A DNA stretch of 13,645 nucleotides, from positions 179,361-193,005 of the forward strand of contig MPNW01000276.1 in the NCBI GenBank assembly GCA_011800805.1, given 5' to 3'. Below, piece after piece: positions 8,044 through 13,645 of this stretch (its first letter is position 1; every line of letters starts with the position of its first letter). Both the position numbers and the translations under genes were made by a program. The notes below the pieces were generated by a model. The model was not told the origin of the DNA. It worked only from the letters and a program-made list of their open reading frames with translations, and searched no databases. Source of the stretch: Hirudo medicinalis (Eukaryota; Annelida; Clitellata; Hirudinida; Hirudinidae).

Positions 8044-8253
8044 ATGTCCTCCACTCTCGTTTCAAGGGAGACCGCTGTTGTTCGCACTCGAATTCATTTA
8101 AAATGCGTGATCGTTGTTGCTGAAGTGAATTTATTAAAGGCTCGAGGGAGAAATTCGAAAGCCACAAAGAAATTGCTTAAGAAAACCAGCCACAACAACA
8201 ACAGGAAACAATTGAAGCAACAAAATAGAGTCTTGAACTCATTACGTCCCTGA
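8044..8253 (+). CDS. Small basic ORF, hypothetical, doubtful
   Basis: An ATG opens 69 codons in a stretch somewhat less AT-rich than its surroundings. The product is basic and Asn/Gln-rich towards the end (KKTSHNNNRKQLKQQN). It has no signal peptide or known motif, and its 5' part overlaps the opposite-strand acidic frame. No splice or promoter evidence supports it. It may be a chance ORF. Confidence 0.12.
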   Translation: MSSTLVSRETAVVRTRIHLKCVIVVAEVNLLKARGRNSKATKKLLKKTSHNNNRKQLKQQNRVLNSLRP

Positions 8254-8476
8254 AATATTTCCATCGATTTAAGGCTTCTCTGGCATTCCGGAGACTGGAG
8301 ACTCAAGGAGGACACACGTTCGCGTTTGTTTCGTTGTTAAGCACGGAAGACCTCTCGAGCTTCGTCTCTACTCTTTGTTTTGATACAAAGGCAGAACCTT
8401 CCAGAAGAATTGTTTTCAAAAGGTCATCAAATTGAATCTAAATTGAATCTAAATGTTTTTCAATTTAAAATTTAAA
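8254..8476. other. Spacer left of the hAT element
   Basis: No gene is seen. An 11-base direct repeat AATTGAATCTA occurs twice in tandem at 8430-8451, just outside the left end of the transposon. Confidence 0.5.
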
Positions 8477-8477
8477 A

Positions 8478-8540
8478 AAGGGCTGCGAAACATTAAAATT
8501 TTCTTGATCGATTAATCGAGTAAATTCGATTAATTATAAC
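8478..8540 (+). repeat. Left terminal inverted repeat of the hAT element
   Basis: Starts AAGGGCTGCGAAA and continues through TTGATCGATTAATCGAG and ATTCGATTAATTATAAC. It mirrors the right end imperfectly. The nested ATCGAT/GATTAATCG words are probably the transposase-binding subterminal repeats; this is inference from how hAT ends usually work. Confidence 0.8.
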
Positions 8541-8850
8541 GCACATATATCCAACTAGTTTTAGCTGATCTGGTTGCACCTCTACGTTAGTCAGTACACA
8601 CTACACACAATCACCCTCCCTGGGTAGCTAAAACAACCAATGACTTAACTTCACATAAACACGTTGTAAATTCATTTATTCATTTATTTGTGTAAGAAAT
8701 TTGAGAGAAAAACTGAGAATCAATTTAATTATAAACAGTAATAATAATAATAATACAATCAGTCACTTTAAATAAGGCTATGCAGGCATAACTTTAGCCA
8801 CATAAACAACGAGAGTGTTTACATTTCCTGGAAGCTGCCATGATTGCACT

Positions 8851-10505
8851 TTATTGATGATATACCCTGTAGAACTGAACAGTCTTTCTTTTTTTTGGAA
8901 CAGATTTTGCCGGTAAACAAAGAATTGTCTGCACAAAACTGCCTAGGACAGGCAAACGATGGTTATTAAGTTTCCACCACATGAGAGGATCTTCTGTTTC
9001 TGGAATAGGAGCTTCTTCGTGATACCGCATCAGCTCGGACTCTGAACTGTGTACTGCATCTGATTCGTCAGCTGAGGACTGCGATTCAGAGTCACTTAGC
9101 AACAGAGTAAGTTTTCGTCTCTTCGGCACAGATGATCTTGTCTCACTGTTGGAGACTTCTTCTGTTGGACGTCCTGCTCGATGTTTTCGATCATAGAAGG
9201 CTCTGAATGCAGTTGACAATGCTGTCCACACTGCTTCTCGCTTCGCTCTTCTTAGAAATGTGAGCTTCTCGTAAGGTGGATTTAAGGCCACAGCCATTTG
9301 TAAAAATTTGTTGGCAAAGCATCAATGCCTTCAATTCTGTTCGTGAAGTCATTTAATGTTGAAGTTTTGAATCTCGCAATGTAACCTGGATCATCATCAT
9401 CATTAACAATCTAAGCAAGAATGCCTCTAACGGAAGAACGGCAGAACATGTCGCATCTTGTTCACTCCCAACATATTCAGTAACATCTGCAAGTGAACAT
9501 AAAACAGACTAAGATGATATTTGGCCATTTTGTCCCAATCCGACTGTCAGTCTAGGTCCACTATAGTTTTTTGGATGATCAATGTAATACTGCGTTAACG
9601 CATCTTTGACTTCCAACAATCTGGTTAACATCATATAGGTACTGTTCCAACGAGTTGCCACATCCTGCTGCAATTTGTGAAAAATGAGATCTTCTATCGG
9701 CTGGAATGGCTGGAATTCTCTTCAGTTCAGATGTGTTGGCTGAACTGTGCTTGAAATGCCCAACTAAGTGTCGACATTTTGCCAAAAGAGGTGATGAGTC
9801 AGCTGCCTTCAAACTTGCTAATATACTAAGTTGAAGACAGTGTGCGATGACTGTAATCAGTTCGTCCAATTGCAGCAACCATGTTGTGTACATTGTCTGT
9901 GACGATGCAGCATATCTTATCAGTGATGTTCCATGTTGCAACAAACTCTTCGAAGAAACTGGCAACGTTTTCAGTCGTGTGTGTCGTTCATTATCAAATA
10001 AGCATCCTAATGCTACTGATTTCAATCTGAACCAATCCAGTGTCTCGTTACACCACAGTAAGATGTAAAGATTCGTTGTTGTTCGAAGTACAAAAATCAA
10101 TGGCGAGAGCAATGCTGTGAATACTTTCCGCAACTTTGTTTATGCTCTGCTAACTTCTCTTTGTACATCTCAGCAATCACAGTGTCGATTGTATCTTCGA
10201 CTGGGCAAGTTGTAGGCCTGGTTTTGAAGAGCTGTCCGTAGTCCATCATCGTCCATCATCTTCCATCATCGTCCTTCATCTTCCACAATTAAAGTCGGCG
10301 TCCTGAACTGGCAATCCAGTGAGCTTATGCGACTTACAAGTCTACAGAAAGTTTGTCGCTTACAGGCTTGTTTGTCTGACATGACAAGAAATTCGTTATT
10401 GATCGTGCTTCAGAACTTTTCTGCCGGTCACTGTCGGCAAAGACTTGATATTTGAGAGGATGTTTGTGCCGAAGGTGATACGTTAGCGACGTATTTGAAC
10501 CAAAA
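8851..10505 (-). pseudogene. hAT (BED-finger type) transposase, broken
   Basis: Domains appear in the expected order on the - strand. A BED zinc-finger remnant with GSNTSLTYHLRHKHP (10457-10501) keeps the two histidines, but the upstream CxxC half is gone. A middle part follows with LLAKCRHLVGHFKHS (about 9735-9793), typical of the hAT catalytic region. Next come a weak stretch at 9300-9560 (VLPLEAFLL), LNPPYEKLTFL (9253-9285, normally LDPRYK), and the C-terminal dimerisation domain DPLMWWKLNNHRLP (8950-8991). Only two long frames survive (9579-10133 and 8851-9297), and the joins between parts need frame changes. The protein would bind the element ends and cut and paste them; this copy is not functional. 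Confidence is high for the family and moderate for the boundaries. Confidence 0.9.
10241..10286 (-). repeat. Decamer tandem repeat inside the hAT element
   Basis: About four and a half copies of a 10-base unit, GTCCATCATC or TTCCATCATC on the + strand. It falls in the N-terminal part of the transposase relic, where the coding frame is lost, so it probably arose by slippage after the gene died. Confidence 0.8.
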
Positions 10506-10550
10506 ATAAGACTATTAAAAAATGTTTAATAAAAATAAATTGAAAAATTA

Positions 10551-10625
10551 CCGATTAATCGATTAAAAAAATTTGAATCGATTAAAAATGTTAACGATTA
10601 ATTAAACGATTATTTCCGCAGCCTT
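10551..10625 (-). repeat. Right terminal inverted repeat of the hAT element
   Basis: On the + strand it ends TTTCCGCAGCCTT, mirroring the left start. Inward it carries CGATTAATCGATTAA (10552-10566), GAATCGATTAAAAATG and AACGATTAATTAAACG. It is richer in these words than the left end. Confidence 0.8.
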
Positions 10626-10654
10626 AATTTGAATGTATTTCATTGTAAACTTAT

Positions 10655-10735
10655 TTAAACCGCGACTCGAACCCGTGCTGCATCGCGAGGGGGAAGTCTC
10701 AAACCATGCGGCAGCACAACGCTCCTCACTTCCAG
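10655..10735 (-). repeat. tRNA-like SINE head
   Basis: On the - strand GCACGGGTTCGAGTC (B box at 10664-10674) is preceded about 35 bases upstream by TGCCGCATGGTTTGAGAC, which resembles a diverged A box. The spacing suits a tRNA-derived internal promoter. The T-arm pairing is damaged and a full cloverleaf does not form, so this is not a working tRNA gene. It begins 30 bases right of the hAT end. A SINE head or a tRNA pseudogene is most likely. Confidence 0.45.
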
Positions 10736-10739
10736 TAGC

Positions 10740-11204
10740 TCTCGAGTTTAAAGCTCACAAGCGATTTAGGAAAAGATGGAAGTTGGAAAACTTGAAAGTT
10801 GAAAATTGAAAATAACACAGTCGACCTACGAATGGAATGGAGAATGCCCTGTGCAAATTTCAAGTCGCTACCGTTCACCGTTTGGGAGGAGTTCTTGGGT
10901 CAGACAAACATAAACACGCATTTTCTGTTCTATTATGGATGTATTTTAACTCATCATTCAACATTCTTTTATTCATCTTCAACCAAACGGTTGTATCAAC
11001 ATGTTGCAGAGAATACGTTCAGATCTTTCAGATGAAATCATTACGATTGTCCGTCTGCTTTTAATTTTTATATAATCTATGTTCGTTAATGTTCACTTTT
11101 TCTAAAAATAAAATTTTTCTAAAATAAAATATTTTTTATTGTCAAAATATTTAATCAGGGCAGCCTTAAATATGTTCTTAGGTCGAAACTCTTTCAAATG
11201 TAGC
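10740..11204. other. Spacer, no gene supported
   Basis: Two overlapping + strand frames of about 75 codons are open here (10799-11064), but neither resembles a known protein and they compete with each other. The right part is AT-rich with AATAAA-type words. Nothing else is recognised. Confidence 0.5.
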
Positions 11205-11345
11205 AGTTCATTTATAAAGCGCCATATGCGTAGCGCTTAGAGGCGCTTTTTTATTAACCATTTATATAGCGCTCCTTCCCATTGGCGCTTGTGGCAGCGC
11301 AGGCTGGGTTTCGAACACGACACATTACGACTGTCGCCATTACCG
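11205..11345 (-). repeat. tRNA-derived SINE-like element
   Basis: On the - strand it opens with a tRNA-like head: GGCGGTAATGGCGACAGTCG, then GTGTTCGAAACCCAGCC (B box at 11306-11316). It continues into a body with recurrent AGCGC words: GGAGCGCTATATAAATGG, AAGCGCC and GGCGCTTTATAAATG. The tRNA resemblance includes CGACA/TGTCG arms around a loop with CGTAAT, but the T-stem does not pair. Ends of the type GCGCTATATAAATG are, as I remember, found in dispersed short repeats of several animals. A SINE transcribed by RNA polymerase III is the best reading; the family is unknown. Confidence 0.55.
11213..11252. repeat. GC hairpin followed by a T run
   Basis: AAGCGCC and GGCGCTT form perfect 7-base arms around an 18-base loop, followed by a T run. 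The arms lie inside the SINE-like unit. In eukaryotic DNA this is not a bacterial terminator, although a T run would stop RNA polymerase III on the + strand. Confidence 0.55.
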
Positions 11346-11942
11346 CCGTATACATGAACGCAACCCATTCGGCCAACCTGCTCAGAAGTGAAGGACATGA
11401 CATTGAAACTGTGGATCGTCGTCCTCTTCATTGAAATTAGTTGCATGTTGTCATTTTATGAAGCTCCCGACTTCTCGCCTCAACACCATCGTGTTAAGTG
11501 CGAGTGTGAACTGATGAAACATCTGACAGTTTCTAACTTCATTTGCAATTATTCTGAGAGAATTATTCCGTCAGGTTTGCAATAAAATATTCTTATTGTT
11601 ATAATTCCTCATTAATAATTATAAATCCAATGATTTCGCATTACAATTAACAATAATTTCGCCACATTCAAAATTATAATCTCATTCTTTCCGGGGTTAT
11701 GCACCTTGATCACTATACTCCTTCAGAAGCTTCGCAGTTCTATTCACTGGCATTTTGTTCATTCAACTTTCTTTCATCATCTTGCTTCCTTTCGTTTCCA
11801 TCCTATTCGGAGAAGTCCACAATCAAACGAACGAGCGACCATTAAGTCCGCGTCGTCTTCCTAAAAGAATGGAATTCTTCATGATTATTCTTGCAAACAA
11901 TTTTTCATATTTATTTTCGTACCATGCTGTTCCTCCTTTTAG
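11346..11942. other. Spacer with weak, unconfirmed coding hints
   Basis: A + strand frame (11388-11585, 65 codons) starts MKDMTLKLWIVVLFIEISC, which could pass for a signal peptide, and then has a Cys cluster (KCECEL). Another frame at 11755-11961 is also hydrophobic at its start but lacks an ATG. Neither shows family similarity or a convincing splice donor. The rest is AT-rich. Confidence 0.35.
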
Positions 11943-12083
11943 GCGAATGGCAAACTGCTGAAAACATTTGGCCGTGTTTCCGATGGACCGGGAAGAATAA
12001 TCAGACACTTTGTAACCGTGGAACCATTACCAGTGGATGCCAGGAGCCTGTCACATTTTGCATTCTCAATTCATTATTATTAA
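11943..12083 (+). CDS. Possible terminal exon, unknown protein
   Basis: A strong acceptor tract (GCTGTTCCTCCTTTTAG, ending at 11942) is followed by 46 open codons and a TAA stop (12081-12083). The frame reads ANGKLLKTFGRVSDGPGRII at its start and ends FSIHYY. Its composition is more balanced than that of the AT-rich surroundings. A competing frame over the same bases (11891-12139) is also open. I recognise no family and no upstream exon, so this remains a guess based mainly on the acceptor. Confidence 0.22.
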   Translation, partial: ANGKLLKTFGRVSDGPGRIIRHFVTVEPLPVDARSLSHFAFSIHYY

Positions 12084-12914
12084 CCCTTTTACTTTCCAAA
12101 ATAATTGGACGCATAATTAACTTAAACAGCACCACGTGAAATAATTTTACTAAATTATTTATTTTAAATTAAAATAAATATTCTAATTTAAGCAGGTTCT
12201 GAAGGTAATTTCTGAGTGGTAAAAAATAAGAGGTTCATGAAAAAATCTCGTAACTGGGGACATCAACCCATGAATAATGCAACATGATTCATCAAATCCG
12301 ATGATGAATTCAGTGACTTTAGGGTGCATAATAAATTATATTACAACATATTTTCTGATTTCGCACAATAATATAATACATTTTTTTTACATTGCATGCA
12401 ATAACATTGCAATACATTTTATATGTTTTGGAAAAAACATTAACATATAATAACAAATAACAAATTCACATATTGTGAATAAACACAACAAAAAATAAAA
12501 TTAATATTTTAGTTTATTTATTAACAATTAACATTTTAAGGATGCAATTTGTAATCTTCGTTCGATGAACAAAGATGTTAAATTATTTTCAACGTTTTCA
12601 GTTTCCCATGTTCAGCATGATCATGATGTTCTACGTTCACCAGTTATCCTTAGGCAAACAACCTGCATGGAGGTGGTCAGATCTCTTTCGTAATAACCAT
12701 AAATATTATATTTTTATTATTAATAATTGCAATAATAATAATAATAATAATATCATAATATAATATCTTAAAAAAGGTACATCAGTATTATCTTTACAAT
12801 CATCCTATCACCTTATCATAGAATTCATAGTGACGTCCCAATCTCTCCCATGCTTCCCATTTGCAACGTAGTTTAAATCATTCCTGCTTGGTTCTTGCAA
12901 CTAATACTTTTCAA
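12084..12914. other. AT-rich spacer with palindromes and AAT repeat
   Basis: No gene is seen. Notable elements are CACGTG at 12133-12138, a hairpin at 12157-12179 (arms ATTTATTTT/AAAATAAAT), the perfect palindrome ATTGCATGCAAT at 12391-12402 followed by ATTGCAAT at 12406-12413, an ATTCACA/TGTGAAT hairpin at 12464-12480, and an AAT triplet repeat at about 12730-12753. Confidence 0.6.
12730..12753 (+). repeat. (AAT)n microsatellite
   Basis: Seven or eight AAT units in a row. A shorter AAT run also occurs inside the hAT element near 8740-8754. Confidence 0.8.
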
Positions 12915-12972
<58 letters not shown>

Positions 12973-13007
12973 ACAACAACAACAACGACAACGACAACAA
13001 CAACAAC
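12915..13007 (+). repeat. (CAA)n microsatellite with CGA interruptions
   Basis: About 30 CAA triplets interrupted by CGA at 12935, 12959, 12986 and 12992. The first three interruptions are 24 and 27 bases apart, so the array probably grew in blocks of eight or nine triplets. Confidence 0.92.
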
Positions 13008-13316
13008 TGGACTCCTTGAAGGTTGAGGGATTTGAGTAAATTAAGTGGTTCAGTTCATTGATTCGTGAATTAAGTTACGGTAAGAAAAGTAAGTTCAGAT
13101 GAAAATATGAATAAATTATGATCGTTTAATAAATATTAATATTAATTAATGTTGTTACTAGATTAACATATTATTAATGTAATTGTTATAGTTAATATTA
13201 TTATAATATTGATGTAAATAAAAGCATTTCCATAATTTAAATGCAAAGGACATTCAGAAGGAGTCTACATGATCATTCGTCCATTAAACCACTCATTTTT
13301 CCAGCACTCCCATGAG
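13008..13316. other. AT-rich spacer
   Basis: Contains a low-complexity TTAATATTA stretch (about 13128-13215). No gene, RNA or mobile element is recognised. Confidence 0.6.
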
Positions 13317-13334
13317 TGACGTCAGTACCACGTG
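13317..13334 (+). promoter_or_regulatory. CRE palindrome next to a CACGTG E-box
   Basis: The full cAMP-response element TGACGTCA (13317-13324) is followed after four bases by the palindromic E-box CACGTG (13329-13334). The first ATG in a good context (TTTCCATGG, ATG at 13358) is 24 bases further on. CREB/ATF-type and bHLH-zip-type factors are the known binders of these sites. Whether this is a promoter is inference: no TATA box or initiator is evident, and the stretch lies at the window edge. Confidence 0.35.
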
Positions 13335-13357
13335 ATCGTCGCGTACTTTCCGTTTCC

Positions 13358-13615
13358 ATGGAGATGAAGAAAGGGCAGCAGATGCGACTGTGTCTTATTA
13401 AAACTCCTCATGCGATGGATGGAGATTTCGATAGCAATAACGATGGTGATGATAAAGATGATGATGATGGTGATGATGATGGTGATGATAAAGATGATGA
13501 TGATGGTGATGATGATGGTGATGATGATGGCGACAATGATGACGGCGGTGATTTCAGGGTAGCAGTACCAATGGTGATCAATGTGACGTTGATGATGATG
13601 ATGATGCTATGTTGA
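13358..13615 (+). CDS. Acidic ORF running through a microsatellite, doubtful
   Basis: An ATG in a good context (CCATGG) opens 85 codons. The first 25 residues are non-repetitive (MEMKKGQQMRLCLIKTPHAM). About 40 residues of Asp/Gly follow, encoded by the GAT/GGT repeat, then VAVPMVINVTLMMMMMLC and a stop. The CRE and E-box pair lies just upstream. A real first exon with an acidic tract is possible, but the tract is explained by the repeat alone and I recognise no family. Confidence 0.2.
   Translation: MEMKKGQQMRLCLIKTPHAMDGDFDSNNDGDDKDDDDGDDDGDDKDDDDGDDDGDDDGDNDDGGDFRVAVPMVINVTLMMMMMLC
13441..13560 (+). repeat. GAT/GGT microsatellite with a 36-base higher-order unit
   Basis: Triplets of GAT with regular GGT. 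The block beginning GGTGATGATAAAGATG occurs at 13445 and again at 13481, giving a 36-base period before the array becomes simple GATGATGGT. Similar GATGATG words continue to the window end. Confidence 0.85.
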
Positions 13616-13645
13616 CGCTGAGGGCGATGATGATGATTGCGGCAT

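Larger units (their letters stand above)
8477..10625 (-). mobile_element. hAT DNA transposon, nearly full length but inactive
   Basis: A transposase relic on the - strand (8851-10505) lies between imperfect terminal inverted repeats. The left end reads AAGGGCTGCGAAA and the right end, reverse-complemented, reads AAGGCTGCGGAAA. Both are followed by repeated GATTAATCG words. Total length is about 2.15 kb. The flanking 8-mers AATTTAAA (8469-8476) and AATTTGAA (10626-10633) match at 7 of 8 positions and may be the 8-base target duplication typical of hAT elements. In such AT-rich DNA this is suggestive only. The terminal pattern resembles, from memory, hAT families common in fish whose ends start GGGCTGCAAC and carry GATTAATCG repeats. 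Confidence 0.9.

Noticed and set aside
7845..8087. Acidic 80-codon frame on the - strand
   Set aside because: The poly-Asp part is a microsatellite and the remainder contains a T-homopolymer and no known motif.
9847..10068. 73-codon + strand frame inside the hAT element
   Set aside because: It is antisense to the recognised transposase.
10655..10735. Functional tRNA gene
   Set aside because: B-box-like sequence is present but the T-arm and acceptor stem do not pair.
11213..11256. GC hairpin plus T run as a bacterial-type terminator
   Set aside because: The window is clearly animal DNA, and the hairpin belongs to the SINE-like repeat.
11237..11446. 69-codon - strand frame
   Set aside because: It runs through the tRNA-like head and SINE body, and so is not a gene.
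1..13645. CRISPR array, bacterial defence system or operon
   Set aside because: No regularly spaced repeats with unique spacers and no prokaryotic genes are present; the tandem repeats are simple microsatellites.

Overview
This is an AT-rich window of animal nuclear DNA. The animal origin is supported by one clear metazoan exon (a voltage-gated calcium channel gamma-subunit/TARP family terminal exon), by typical animal transposable elements (Ty3/gypsy, a Jockey/CR1-like LINE, a hAT DNA transposon, tRNA-derived SINE-like units) and by many triplet microsatellites. The exact taxon cannot be fixed from the sequence. A marine invertebrate such as a mollusc, annelid or tunicate is my guess and nothing firmer. 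There are no operons, bacterial genes or CRISPR arrays.

Layout. 1-1814 is a badly decayed Ty3/gypsy retrotransposon: protease, acidic linker and integrase lie on the + strand, and a nearly intact RNase H domain abuts the integrase end in the opposite orientation. 1815-2253 is AT-rich spacer. 2254-2637 holds an open frame of unknown nature. About 2700-3830 (- strand) is a decayed LINE reverse transcriptase. 3975-4339 (- strand) is the terminal coding exon of a gamma-subunit gene, with a good splice acceptor; the LINE lies directly downstream of it in the same orientation. 4342-6840 is AT-rich intron or intergenic DNA with little recognisable content, apart from one doubtful small ORF. If the gamma-subunit gene is intact, its earlier exons lie to the right on the - strand, and I did not find them.

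6850-7280 contains a perfect 127-bp duplication on either side of a single N, almost certainly an assembly join, inside a GAT/GAC microsatellite. A second such microsatellite is at 7875-7951 and a third at 13441-13560. 8477-10625 is a nearly full-length but broken hAT element: a transposase relic on the - strand, imperfect terminal inverted repeats rich in ATCGATTAATCG motifs, and a short internal decamer repeat. Two tRNA-like SINE units follow (10655-10735 and 11205-11345). The rest is AT-rich spacer with one possible small exon (11943-12083), a CAA microsatellite, and a paired CRE and E-box (13317-13334) just upstream of an ATG that opens an acidic, microsatellite-encoded frame.

Only the gamma-subunit exon looks like a working host gene. 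Everything else recognisable is mobile DNA or simple repeat. I found no convincing new biological system. The most useful points are the inverted RNase H, the assembly duplication, the LINE placed in the 3' flank of the gamma-subunit gene, and the structure of the hAT and SINE repeats.
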